Source of the DNA: Bacteroidota bacterium
Lineage (GTDB): Bacteria > Bacteroidota > Bacteroidia > Cytophagales > Cyclobacteriaceae
Length of the DNA stretch: 64,000 bases
Reading direction: 5' to 3'
Assembly: GCA_018267275.1 (NCBI GenBank)
Contig: JAFDYV010000009.1
Span: 248,001-312,000 of the forward strand
This document shows positions 25,646-34,351 of this stretch, in pieces. Position numbers and translations under genes: made by a program. Below the pieces are notes generated by a model that worked only from the letters and a program-made list of their open reading frames with translations, was not told the DNA's origin and made no database searches. Each line of letters starts with the position of its first letter. Position 1 is the stretch's first letter.

Positions 25646-25688
25646 AACCAACAGCATGTTTCGGCAAGGGTGCCGTGACGAGTTGGTT
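25646..25688. repeat. Small palindrome D after cassette gene 3
   Basis: AACCAAC (25646-25652) pairs with GTTGGTT (25682-25688) around an inner CGGCA/TGCCG hairpin. It starts 8 bp after the stop codon. It could be a shortened fourth attC-like site or just a terminator-like hairpin. Confidence 0.4.
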
Positions 25689-25755
25689 TAAAGCACAGGT
25701 TTCAAAATTTCATCACAGGAGAAATACAAAAAGTCAATAACCAAAAAAAACAGAC

Positions 25756-26262
25756 TTGCTCACCTTCACCACCACATTGCAAAAATTCGATAAGCAAGGC
25801 GAAAAGACCGGGTGGACGTTTATTGTTGTTTCTTCCGCGCAAGCGAAAAAATTAAAACCCAACACCAAGGTTTCGTTTCGGGTAAAGGGAACGATTGACA
25901 GCCACGCTATCAAGCAAATGGCATTGATCCCCATGGGCGATGGCGACTTCATTCTGCCCATCAACGGCCCGCTCAGAAAAATTTTAGGCAAACGCCAAGG
26001 CGATAAAGTGAAGGTTTCGTTGGCGGCAGACAATGCTGCGTTCGCGTTCAATGCAGAGCTGATTGCTTGCTTAAAAGATGAGCCTGCTGCTTACGCCCAT
26101 TTCAAAACACTCACCGGCTCGCACCAAAAATATTTTAGCAAGTGGATTGATGCCGCCAAAACAGCGCAAACAAAAGCGAAGCGCATTGTGATGGCCGTTA
26201 CAGCCCTCAGTCAACAAAAGGGCTATCCGGAAATGATACGGATGAATAAAGTTGAACGATAA
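25756..26262 (+). CDS. DUF1905/YdeI-like domain protein
   Basis: This 168-residue protein has an N-terminal DUF1905-type small beta barrel (G-W-T-F-I-V-V, V-S-F-R-V-K-G-T-I-D, then P-M-G-D-G-D-F-I-L-P-I-N). After R-Q-G-D-K-V-K-V-S-L it has the helical YdeI/OmpD-associated segment (H-Q-K-Y-F-S-K-W-I-D-A-A-K-T-A-Q-T-K). The family's function is unknown. No ATG is available in frame; TTG 25756 is the best start. The high-GC style of its codons contrasts with the cassette genes before it, so the accessory stretch ends at about 25.69 kb. Confidence 0.75.
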   Translation: MLTFTTTLQKFDKQGEKTGWTFIVVSSAQAKKLKPNTKVSFRVKGTIDSHAIKQMALIPMGDGDFILPINGPLRKILGKRQGDKVKVSLAADNAAFAFNAELIACLKDEPAAYAHFKTLTGSHQKYFSKWIDAAKTAQTKAKRIVMAVTALSQQKGYPEMIRMNKVER

Positions 26263-26290
26263 CTTCTTGAGTCGTCTGACGGCTATCATA

Positions 26291-28251
26291 TCAATTCTGC
26301 GCCATGGGCAACGAGAGTACAAAAATGCTGCCCCTGCCCACATCGCTTTTCGCCCACAATGAACCATTGTTGCGCTGCGCCATTTCATAACTCAACGCAA
26401 GGCCCAACCCTGTACCTTTTTCGCCATGGGTACCCACCGTGCTCATGCGGGCATTGGGCTTAAATAAATCTGCCAAGCGATCGGGCGGTATACCGATGCC
26501 GGTATCGCTGATGGCGATTTCTATCTGGCCGTTGGTGGCCTTTGTCTCAATGGTGATCTGCCCGCCATCTGGCGTAAATTTGATGGCGTTGTTAAGCAGG
26601 TTGCGCAATATTAACCGTATTTGGTTTTCGTCTGCAAAGGTGCGGTGTGCCGCATTAGCATTGTTGACGAGTGTGATGTGTTTTGCTTTGGCTGCCTCGG
26701 CAAACAACTCACATTTATTTTGCAGCATCGGCTTCACATCAAAAGCGATGGGCGTGTATTTGAGCCCACTCATTTGCGCATATGACCACTGCAATAGGTT
26801 CTCGAGTGTTTCGTGTATGCTGCCCACGTTTTGATTGAGCTTCGGTGCCATGGTCAAAAATTCGTCAGGTGTAACGGCACCTTTGGCCACTAAACCGAGT
26901 AAGCTTTTCAATGAAGCAATGGGGCCACGCAAATCGTGCGAGATGATCGAGAAAAGTTTGTCTTTGGTGTCGTTGGCTTGCACCAATGCTTTGTTTTGTT
27001 CAGCTACCAATTCGCCTTTGCGTGCCAGTTCCTCTCGGCTTTGTGTGAGTTCCTCGTTTTGTGTTTCAATCTCTTCGTTCTTTTCTTGCAATTGCCGATT
27101 GGCTTTCTTGCGCTGCTGTGCATTGCGGAAGATGAGTATACCCACCACCAGCATCAACAACATGATAATGCCGGAGACGACCAACGTGAGCATGCGATCG
27201 CGGTCAGCTTTTTCTTTCTCCTTTTGTAGTTGAACGATGCGCGCTTCTTTCCTTTCTTGCTCAAAGGTCGCCTTGAGTGTTAACGTTTTTTGCGTAGTTT
27301 CCCAATTCAGCAATGAGTCGCGTAACTGAATAAATCTTGTTTGGTACTCATATGCCTTTTTATAGTCGCCTTTGGCGCGCCACGCTTGTGATAAACCCTC
27401 GTAACAATCTTTTTGAATTTCGCGTAGCTGAATGGCACGGCTGTCACTCAACGTTTGGTCAAACAACAGAATTGCGTCTTCTACTTTGTTGCGCATGAGC
27501 GCAATGTGTGCCAGCGTAGTGTTGTTCACCGTCATCACGGCAATGTCATTGGCGTGCACCGCCTCGTCATTTGACCGGTTGAGGAAATAGATAGCAGAAT
27601 CTAATTTATTGTGTCGAAAAGCAATGAGGCCAAGCGAATTGAGGTTATAGCTAATCATTTGATGGTCTTGCAGCTGTTGGCCGATGCGGACTCCTTCGCG
27701 CGCCATCTCAATAGCCTCTGGCAAATTTCTTTTGGTGTGACGGAGTACACCCATGTGATGCTTCCATACAGAGCTGCCAGTTTGCGCAAGTCATTTTGCT
27801 TGCGCAGAATGGCAAGCGCTTTCTGTTGGTATTCAATGGCGTCATCATATTGGCGCAAGCCAAACGTGTACACATTGCCCATCAACCGATAAGCATCAGA
27901 GACAATGGTTGAATCATTTGTTTGACTTCCCTTCTTCACCGCTTCCGTTCCATACTCGATGGCAGACGCATAATTGCTCTGGCGAAATTCAAAGTCGCCC
28001 AGATTGATAAGTGCTGTAGCCTCGCCAGCAGTGTAGCCGAGCTGCCGCGATTTATCCAATGCTTGCAATGCAAATTGCTGTCCCTTCGATGGTTGATAGG
28101 CCAAATACTTGTACGCCACCGCATTGAATAAATCAACTTGGTCGGTGCCGGTAGATTTGCTCGCTATACGCAACAGGCTATCAATTGCGGATTGTTGCGC
28201 AATTGAAGCGGAACTTAAAAAGCAAAAGAGTATTATCAGGTACCTCTTCAT
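26291..28251 (-). pseudogene. TPR-containing sensor histidine kinase, split by a frameshift
   Basis: The two frames together give a kinase of about 650 residues: signal peptide (Y-L-I-I-L-F-C-F-L-S-S), tetratricopeptide repeats (about 30-310), a membrane helix (V-V-S-G-I-I-M-L-L-M-L-V-V-G), a coiled coil, HisKA with S-H-D-L-R-G-P, and an HATPase with N-box L-N-N-A-I-K-F and G-boxes D-T-G-I-G-I and G-E-K-G-T-G-L-G-L. The frame shifts near 27742: an extra C in TACTCCGTCAC restores W-V-Y-S-R-H-T-K. Such periplasmic-TPR kinases are common in Bacteroidota. No response regulator is adjacent. Either a genuine lesion or an assembly error. Confidence 0.85.
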
Positions 28252-28721
28252 TTTTTAGCTGCTTTCTTAGCAGCGGCAACTTTCTTTTTGCCTTCGGCAG
28301 TCATGGCAAAACTGCGCGTCATTTTTTTGATGTTTTCGGGTTTGCGAAAACGCAGGGCACTCCAATCTTCATCGATGGCCACCATGCGCACAGGTTCAAA
28401 ACCCAATTTACCCAATACCGCCCAACCGGTATCGCGATTGAATTCGCATTTGTATTTTTTTGAACTGCCTTTTGGATAGGCAAACCAAAGCAAACCATCG
28501 CCACTCAGTAAAGGTGCAATTTTTTTGCTCCAATCGTCAACTTCTTTTTGTTTGGTTACGAATGCCAAAAAGAACGAAACTTCTTTTGCACCGGTCAATG
28601 AATTTTTGACAGCTGCGAGCGTCAGCATCTCATTGGCATCTTTCGAAAAACTTTCGGGTGCGTTTACAATGTAAAGTGCCTTCTGATCTTTGTAATTGAG
28701 CTTTTTGAAGATGGGATTCAT
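28248..28721 (-). CDS. DUF3052-like protein
   Basis: 157 residues from ATG 28721. The sequence shows A-L-Y-I-V-N-A-P-E-S-F, F-F-L-A-F-V, L-L-W-F-A-Y-P-K and A-I-D-E-D-W-S-A-L-R-F, the pattern of the DUF3052 family, followed by a Lys/Ala-rich tail (K-K-K-V-A-A-A-K-K-A-A-K-K). Its role is unknown; the basic tail suggests nucleic acid binding. The frame is open upstream to 28832, but that part lacks family similarity. It overlaps the kinase start by 4 nt, so the two are probably co-transcribed. Confidence 0.75.
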   Translation of the reverse strand: MNPIFKKLNYKDQKALYIVNAPESFSKDANEMLTLAAVKNSLTGAKEVSFFLAFVTKQKEVDDWSKKIAPLLSGDGLLWFAYPKGSSKKYKCEFNRDTGWAVLGKLGFEPVRMVAIDEDWSALRFRKPENIKKMTRSFAMTAEGKKKVAAAKKAAKK

Positions 28722-29056
28722 CGCGAATGGAGTTATTCGCAAAGATAAAATTATGTTTGGATACCATACGATTTGCCTTGCATGTGCGCGTATATAAAAA
28801 AACATAATTCCACCAATCCTGAGCGGATTCATGGCGCAACAATCGCAAGCTGTATTGCCTTCTATTCAGCACACTCTTGGGCAAGTACCACAGAGCGAGG
28901 GATCTCTCAGAAGAGATTCTTCGCTCACCCTTTTTCATCAATTAAGTGCGATAGTCTGTCAACGTGGGTTTCTTCCGTCAAATCGCTTAGTGCGCCTTAT
29001 CGCTCAGAATCAGGCTTCAGGGTATTAGGGAGTGTGATGGCACAAAAACACATTAA
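28722..29056. repeat. Gene-free stretch with a hairpin repeat
   Basis: No convincing gene. At 28893-28926 GAGCGAGGGATCTCT and AGAGATTCTTCGCTC form an imperfect 15-bp stem with loop CAGA, a type of repeat common between genes in Bacteroidota. Several degenerate copies of the word TCGCTCAG and AGTGCG lie nearby (28945-29020). The right end (29060-29077, TTTGTGTCTTCGTGGCG) resembles the repeats that flank the GxxExxY gene. Confidence 0.5.
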
Positions 29057-29701
29057 TCACTTTGTGTCTTCGTGGCGAACGACTGCAAACCGGTAAAACA
29101 ACTCTTCTGAATACCAATTGTGTTGCTTGGTCATCTCGATTACTTTTTTGTGTGCAGCGTGTTGATACGCAAAGTTTTTCATTTCCTGTTCGCTTTTCCA
29201 CACACTAAAAGTAGCTTGGCGGATGTAGGGAATTTCGCCAACGCCTGCCGTAAACTCCGGTCGAAACGATTGGTTTAAATCATCGGCCACAGCTGGCACA
29301 TTCTCCCAAAACAATTTTGCTTTGCTCCACTTAATGGATGCCCGTGTCAGCACAGCAATTTTTGAATCAGGCGTTGGCTCAACTTTCAGATGAGCAAATG
29401 GGTCAACGCCACTCCACAACCCATGCCCAAACAATGGCAACAATTGAAAAGATTTAACTTCTGCTTTCGCTTGAAGAATTTTTTGCCACCAATAAACTTT
29501 GTCAGACTTCTTCTTCCAAACAATCAACACCGCCCACTGCCGGCCATCACCTTGTGGTTTAAAACCCGGCTGCCCTACACCCAATAACTTCCAAAATGTA
29601 ATTTCAGGATTGAGCCACAGCGGCAACCGCATCCAGCCCATGGCCAAAAAGCCAAGCCACCCGAAGCCCTTTTTGTAGTTGTAGAAAGTTAACGTTACCA
29701 T
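29057..29701 (-). CDS. Spheroidene monooxygenase-like (CrtA-type) protein
   Basis: 214 residues from ATG 29701. The sequence matches the CrtA-like family, which in phototrophs adds a keto group to spheroidene: W-K-L-L-G-V-G-Q-P-G-F, W-A-V-L-I-V-W, L-T-R-A-S-I-K, and F-S-V-W-K-S-E-Q-E-M-K-N-F-A-Y. In non-phototrophic Bacteroidota these homologues are annotated by similarity only, and no carotenoid genes occur here, so the substrate is not known. The last codons (R-H-E-D-T-K) are written in a repeat-like stretch, so the natural C-terminus may have been altered. An AKR gene lies upstream in the same direction. Confidence 0.72.
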   Translation of the reverse strand: MVTLTFYNYKKGFGWLGFLAMGWMRLPLWLNPEITFWKLLGVGQPGFKPQGDGRQWAVLIVWKKKSDKVYWWQKILQAKAEVKSFQLLPLFGHGLWSGVDPFAHLKVEPTPDSKIAVLTRASIKWSKAKLFWENVPAVADDLNQSFRPEFTAGVGEIPYIRQATFSVWKSEQEMKNFAYQHAAHKKVIEMTKQHNWYSEELFYRFAVVRHEDTK

Positions 29702-29713
29702 TTTTAGTTGGCA

Positions 29714-29740
29714 GTCTGCCACGCGCCACGCGTGGCAGAC
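29714..29740. repeat. Palindrome between the CrtA-like and aldo/keto reductase genes
   Basis: GTCTGCCACG (29714-29723) pairs perfectly with CGTGGCAGAC (29731-29740). There is no clear T run, so it is more likely an intergenic repeat than a terminator. Confidence 0.6.
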
Positions 29741-29742
29741 TT

Positions 29743-30768
29743 TTAATATCTGCTGTCCACCATCTTATCCCTCACCCCTCCATACAGCACATCTTGAACG
29801 CCCGGCTCGGTTAAAAACTTTTGCGGAAAGGGCAATTCAATTTTTGATACTTCATTCAATTCATTGATTGCATCGGCAGGCAATTCAAATTTCAAGCAGC
29901 CCAGCACGTCTTGCATTTGCGATTCTTTGGTGGCGCCCACAATTGGTATCACGCTTTGTCCTTTTTGTTGGCGCGTCCAGTTGATGGCCACTTGTGAAGC
30001 CGTCACACCAAGTCTATCAGCAATCTCCACCACTTTTTTGGTAATGTTGGTTGCGCGTTCGCCCAGGCGAATGCTTGTATCCGGCAAACGGCCTTTGTCG
30101 CCTTTCAAGTATTTCCCTGTCAACGCACCGCCTGCTAAGGGTGCCCATGGAGTCACCGTCATGCCATAGGCTTTTGCCATTGGCAACAGTTCGGCTTCAA
30201 CTGTCCGTTGTATCAAACTGTATTCAATTTGCAAACCGACAAACTGGTTCCAACCACGCAGTTGCGCCATCGTGTTGGACTGACTCACGACCCACGCAGG
30301 TGTATCGCTAATGCCGATGTAGTGCACCATACCGCGGGTAATCAGATCTTCCAAGCCCTTCATGATTTCTTCCGTGGGCGTGAGTGTATCCCACATGTGA
30401 ACCCACAACACATCGATGTAGTCGGTGTTCAAACGCCACAAACTTTCTTTCACGCTGCGCATCAAATTTTTGCGATGGTTGCCGGCAAAGTTCAAATCGC
30501 CCGAGCGATCGCGTAGCGTATACTTCGTAGCCACTACAAAATGGTCGCGGTCTTTGGCAATAAAGTCGCCCACAAATTTTTCTGAAGTACCTTCTGTATA
30601 GCGATTGGCAGTATCTAAAAAGTTGCCGCCCGCATTGGCATATGCATCAAATATTTTTTGACTGAGTTCCTTATCTGCGCCCCATTTCCACTCAGTGCCA
30701 AAGCCCATGGTGCCAAGGCACAATTCTGAAACGCGTAATCCCGATTGCCCGAAAAGTTTGTAGTTCAT
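29743..30768 (-). CDS. Aldo/keto reductase
   Basis: This 341-residue NADP-dependent oxidoreductase has the AKR (beta/alpha)8 barrel. The N-terminus S-E-L-C-L-G-T-M-G-F-G, D-T-A-N-R-Y (catalytic Asp and Tyr), the active-site Lys in V-A-T-K-Y, and D-Y-I-D-V-L-W-V-H-M-W-D (active-site His) are visible. The NADPH-binding loop I-P-I-V-G-A-T-K lies toward the C-terminus. Carbonyl substrates are unknown. The ATG at 30768 is followed by a normal AKR start. Downstream lie a palindrome and the CrtA-like gene. Confidence 0.92.
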   Translation of the reverse strand: MNYKLFGQSGLRVSELCLGTMGFGTEWKWGADKELSQKIFDAYANAGGNFLDTANRYTEGTSEKFVGDFIAKDRDHFVVATKYTLRDRSGDLNFAGNHRKNLMRSVKESLWRLNTDYIDVLWVHMWDTLTPTEEIMKGLEDLITRGMVHYIGISDTPAWVVSQSNTMAQLRGWNQFVGLQIEYSLIQRTVEAELLPMAKAYGMTVTPWAPLAGGALTGKYLKGDKGRLPDTSIRLGERATNITKKVVEIADRLGVTASQVAINWTRQQKGQSVIPIVGATKESQMQDVLGCLKFELPADAINELNEVSKIELPFPQKFLTEPGVQDVLYGGVRDKMVDSRY

Positions 30769-30810
30769 GCTGATTGAATCGTTAGTTTATCTTTGTGTGA
30801 AAGGATGCTT

Positions 30811-30871
30811 GATGCTGGATACTGGATACTCGTTTCTAGAAGCTAGCATCAAGTATCTAGTATCCAACATC
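30811..30871. repeat. Inverted repeat before the DJ-1 gene
   Basis: GATGCTGGATACTGGATACT (30811-30830) pairs with AGTATCTAGTATCCAACATC (30852-30871), 18 of 20 positions matching. The same core (GATACTAGATACT) forms a perfect stem-loop at 58710-58746, so it is a dispersed element. Confidence 0.7.
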
Positions 30872-30920
30872 TAGTTTAAAGCACAATACAAGCAAAAAAG
30901 TTTAGTTAATCGACTGATAA

Positions 30921-31526
30921 ATGAAAAAAATCGCCATTGTTCTTTTTGATGATGTGGAAGTTTTGGATTTCGCGGGCCCATTTGAAGTTTTCTCCATCAC
31001 CGGTAAGCGAAAGATAGGCGAACCCTACGAGGTTTTTACCGTGGCCGAAAAAGATACTGTGGCGGCCCGCAACCAACTGATTGTAAAACCCACTTACACA
31101 TTTGCCAACTGCCCTACCCCCAACATTTTTTTGATACCCGGTGGTGGCGGCTACCATGCCGATGGCAAGCCCTTCGGGTCAAGAAAAGAAATGCACAACC
31201 CCGTGATGCTTGAGTGGATAAAACAGCAAAACGCCAATGTGGAACTTGTGCTCTCCGTTTGCACAGGCGCGCTCATCCTCGCCAAAGCAGGTTTGCTTCA
31301 TGGCCTGGAGGCCACCACTCATTTTTTAGCTGTAGACTCCTTACGCGAAATTGCTCCCGAAACAAAAATCTCGCCCGAAAAACGGTTTGTGGACAATGGC
31401 AAAATTGTACTGTCGGCAGGCGTCTCGGCTGGGATCGATATGTCTTTTCATGTGGTAGAAAAGCTTCAGGGCAAAGAGGTGGCGCTGGAATCTGCGAGGT
31501 ATATGCAGTATGATTATTGGAGATGA
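30921..31526 (+). CDS. DJ-1/PfpI family protein
   Basis: This 201-residue protein has the DJ-1/PfpI core: N-terminus I-A-I-V-L-F-D-D-V-E-V-L-D-F-A-G-P, then P-T-P-N-I-F-L-I-P-G-G-G-G, and the nucleophile Cys in L-S-V-C-T-G-A-L-I-L-A. This Cys/Gly-Ala-x-x-L pattern is shared with isonitrile hydratases and AraC-like ThiJ proteins, rather than proteases. It has no signal peptide, so it is cytoplasmic. No partner gene is close by. Confidence 0.87.
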   Translation: MKKIAIVLFDDVEVLDFAGPFEVFSITGKRKIGEPYEVFTVAEKDTVAARNQLIVKPTYTFANCPTPNIFLIPGGGGYHADGKPFGSRKEMHNPVMLEWIKQQNANVELVLSVCTGALILAKAGLLHGLEATTHFLAVDSLREIAPETKISPEKRFVDNGKIVLSAGVSAGIDMSFHVVEKLQGKEVALESARYMQYDYWR

Positions 31527-31569
31527 TCAAACAAAAAGAAAAAGCCCCAAATGATTCGAGGCTTTGAAG

Positions 31570-31644
31570 TGGGAGCTGAGGGGTTCGAACCCCCGACCCT
31601 CTGCTTGTAAGGCAGATGCTCTGAACCAGCTGAGCTAAGCTCCC
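31570..31644 (-). tRNA. tRNA-Val (TAC)
   Basis: 75-nt cloverleaf: acceptor GGGAGCT/AGCTCCC with discriminator A, D arm GCTC..GAGC, anticodon stem TCTGC/GCAGA around CTTACAA (anticodon TAC), T arm GGGGGTTCGAACCCC. CCA is not encoded. A well-spaced promoter lies upstream (31659-31689). Confidence 0.95.
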
Positions 31645-31658
31645 ATTTTTAAGGAATG

Positions 31659-31689
31659 CAAAGGTAAAAGAGAATTCTTTCTGTGCAAA
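31659..31689 (-). promoter_or_regulatory. Promoter of tRNA-Val
   Basis: On the minus strand TTTG (31686-31689), a 19-bp spacer, TACCTTTG (31659-31666), 14 bp before the tRNA 5' end. It is an exact match to the Bacteroidota promoter. Confidence 0.85.
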
Positions 31690-31772
31690 AAAAATATTGT
31701 GGAGTATTTCGCAAAAGTTTTATACCCAAAAAAGACCGGTAGCCGACAGCAACACCCCCGCTGATTACCGCG

Positions 31773-31800
31773 TTGGTTCAATTGTTGTACCCTATCTTTG
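31773..31800 (+). promoter_or_regulatory. Promoter of the AsmA-like gene
   Basis: TTGG (31773-31776), a 16-bp spacer, and TATCTTTG (31793-31800). Transcription would start near 31806, which excludes an upstream start codon at 31798 and supports TTG 31819. Confidence 0.6.
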
Positions 31801-31818
31801 CCCAACCATTTTTTAAAC

Positions 31819-34296
31819 TTGAAAAAACTTGCCAAAGTAGCCCTATACCTCGGCCTATTGCTGGCCGTACTGCTGATTGCAGGGGTTGCCTCCATCTTCC
31901 TTTTCAAAGACCGCATCATACAGGAGTTTGTAAAAGAGGCTAACAAAAGCCTGAACACACCTGTCAAAATTGGCATGATTGAAATTTCCACCTGGCGCGA
32001 CTTTCCAAACCTCGCCATCGTTTTTACTGATGTTTATGTAGAAGATAGCCACCCCGGAGACTACCCGTTGCTGACGGCCAGGCGCATCTCGTTTTATATG
32101 AACCCGCTGGACGCCTGGCGCGGAAACTACGCCATCCGTGGTTTACAAGTGAACGACAGCGAGGCCAACCTAAAAATCAACGCGCAGGGCAAAAACAATT
32201 TCACTATTGTGAAGGCAGGTGACAGTAAGGGCGGCAGCATCTCGTTCGACTTGAAAAATGTAAAGCTGAGCCGCACTTCGTTTAACTACAACGACTACCA
32301 ATCGCACCAACACCATGTGCTGAGCAGCGAAAGCCTTACCGCTTCCATTTCGGTAAAAAGCGACATCTACAAAATTGATGCACGCGGGGCAATTACCTCC
32401 CACCAAATCGGCATTGGCAGTCAACTTTTTTTGCAAGAGAAGGAGTTCTTGCTCAAAACACAAGTTGATTATGACGACCTGCAAAAGAAAGTGCTCATCA
32501 ATTCGGGTAACCTCAAAATCAACAAAACCGATTTTGAGCTGGCGGGGCGGTACGAGTTCAAAACCAAAAATAATATCGACTTGCAGGTGAAGGGGAAAGA
32601 AGCCACTGCGCAAACGTTATTAGCACTATTACCAAGTTCTGTTGGTAATCAAATGGCTCGTTACCAAAGTCGTGGTAATGTTTTCTTTGATTTGAAATTG
32701 AAGGGTGAGATCAGTGACACCAGAGATCCGATGCTGTCAGTATCGTTTGGTTGCACCGATGCTACTTTCTTTCACCCCGATTACGACTCGAAAATTGAGC
32801 ACGCAAATTTAGAGGGGTCTTTTTCCACGCCCGCGTTCGGCAACCTGCGCAACGCAGTGTTGCACCTAAGAAACGTTACGGGTGACCTCAACGGAAAAAC
32901 ATTCAACTCCAACCTCTCCATCCACAACTTAGAGAAGCCAACCGTGGATTTCTACTTCAAAGGAGAACTCGATGCAGCCTCCATTCAAAAGTTTTATCCG
33001 CAAGAAGAGATAAAAAAAATGGAAGGCACACTCAAGGCCGACTTCTCAGTAAAGGGCGAATTGGCACTTTTGAAAAAGAAAGTGACCGCACAACAAGTAA
33101 AAACAGAGGGGAGCTTGGAATTGCAAGACCTCAACATTGTGTTCGGTAAGCAGCAAATGCATTTCAACCATGTAAATGGCTCGCTGCAATTCAACAACAA
33201 TGATTTGGCCATGAGCAACTTGAAGGGTGAATTCGAGCGAAGCGATTTTCTGCTCAATGGCTATTTTAAAAACGTAATCACCTTTTTACTTTTCGAAAAC
33301 CAACCAATTGGTATTGAAGCAGATTTGCAATCCAATTATCTAGATGTAGATCAATTATTTGGTTTAGGGTTTGGGCAGACCAATTCGAGTCAATACAAAT
33401 TCAGCATATCTCCCCACCTATACCTCAACTTCAATTGCGACATAAAGCGGCTTACGTACAAGCGATTTCGTCCGGCAAACATCAAAGGAAATTTGCTGGT
33501 GAAAAACCAAGTGGCCGTATCGCGCAACATTGCCATGCAAGCGATGGGCGGAGATCTTAGCCTGGATGGCTGGGTAGATGCTAAGAACGCTAAAAGCATA
33601 GAGGTTTCAACCGCCTTTAAACTGAACGGCATTTATGTGGATAGTGTGTTTTACGTTTTTGAGAATTTCTACCAAAATTTTATTGAAGACAAGCACTTAC
33701 GCGGCCAGGCTTATGCCGATGTTTCTATGGATTTGACGCTGACAGAAAATCTGAAGTTGATTTCAAAGACGCTGGTCGCAGATGTGAGCGCCACCATCAA
33801 AAAAGGCGAGCTCAACAATTTTGCTCCACTGCAAGGGTTGAAAAAATATTTGGACGATGAGAGCTTGAGCCAATTGCGATTTGCAGACCTGAAGAACGAT
33901 ATCCGCATCGAGGGTGAAACAATCTACATTCCTCAAATGGAAATCAAAAGCAATGTCACTACCATTCAATTGAGCGGAACGCATACGTTTGACCAAAAGA
34001 TTGACTACCGGGTAGCGGCCCCGTTGCGCAACAAAAAGAAAATCGACCCGGATGAAGCTTTTGGCGCTATTGAAGAAGACAAAAAAGGGCAGACGAAAAT
34101 TTTCTTAAAAATTACAGGCACTACTGATAAATACGAAATCACTTACGACCAAACCGCAGTGAAAAAGAAAATCATCAGCGACTTAAAGAAAGAAGTACAA
34201 GAACTGAAAGACGCCTTCAAACAAAAAGGCAAAAAGAAAAAGAAAGAACTGGAGTTAGAGAAGGACGAGTACTTTGATTGGGACAATAATCAGTAG
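31819..34296 (+). CDS. AsmA-like (DUF748-type) inner-membrane protein
   Basis: 825 residues, TTG start at 31819 chosen from the promoter position. An N-terminal membrane helix (V-A-L-Y-L-G-L-L-L-A-V-L-L-I-A-G) is followed by a long periplasmic part with repeated beta-strands of the AsmA/bridge-like lipid transfer type, for example L-N-T-P-V-K-I-G-M-I-E-I-S-T-W-R and L-R-F-A-D-L-K-N-D-I-R-I near residues 690-700. The C-terminus is strongly charged (K-K-K-K-K-E-L-E-L-E-K-D-E). AsmA relatives are linked to phospholipid transport to the outer membrane; direct function here is not shown. Confidence 0.82.
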   Translation: MKKLAKVALYLGLLLAVLLIAGVASIFLFKDRIIQEFVKEANKSLNTPVKIGMIEISTWRDFPNLAIVFTDVYVEDSHPGDYPLLTARRISFYMNPLDAWRGNYAIRGLQVNDSEANLKINAQGKNNFTIVKAGDSKGGSISFDLKNVKLSRTSFNYNDYQSHQHHVLSSESLTASISVKSDIYKIDARGAITSHQIGIGSQLFLQEKEFLLKTQVDYDDLQKKVLINSGNLKINKTDFELAGRYEFKTKNNIDLQVKGKEATAQTLLALLPSSVGNQMARYQSRGNVFFDLKLKGEISDTRDPMLSVSFGCTDATFFHPDYDSKIEHANLEGSFSTPAFGNLRNAVLHLRNVTGDLNGKTFNSNLSIHNLEKPTVDFYFKGELDAASIQKFYPQEEIKKMEGTLKADFSVKGELALLKKKVTAQQVKTEGSLELQDLNIVFGKQQMHFNHVNGSLQFNNNDLAMSNLKGEFERSDFLLNGYFKNVITFLLFENQPIGIEADLQSNYLDVDQLFGLGFGQTNSSQYKFSISPHLYLNFNCDIKRLTYKRFRPANIKGNLLVKNQVAVSRNIAMQAMGGDLSLDGWVDAKNAKSIEVSTAFKLNGIYVDSVFYVFENFYQNFIEDKHLRGQAYADVSMDLTLTENLKLISKTLVADVSATIKKGELNNFAPLQGLKKYLDDESLSQLRFADLKNDIRIEGETIYIPQMEIKSNVTTIQLSGTHTFDQKIDYRVAAPLRNKKKIDPDEAFGAIEEDKKGQTKIFLKITGTTDKYEITYDQTAVKKKIISDLKKEVQELKDAFKQKGKKKKKELELEKDEYFDWDNNQ

Positions 34297-34351
34297 CCAT
34301 TCGGCAGAAGACTCGGTAACGTAGACCGCTTACTGCAGACTGCCTACTTTT

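Noticed and set aside
21737..25688. Integron integrase
   Set aside because: No tyrosine recombinase is encoded in the window, so a complete integron cannot be claimed.
26439..27233. Two plus-strand open frames of about 130 codons inside the histidine kinase
   Set aside because: Antisense to well-conserved HisKA/HATPase codons; no motif, Ser/Cys-rich composition.
28773..29096. Plus-strand open frame of 107 codons in the gene-free stretch
   Set aside because: It runs through a hairpin repeat and the end of the CrtA-like gene and shows no protein-like pattern.
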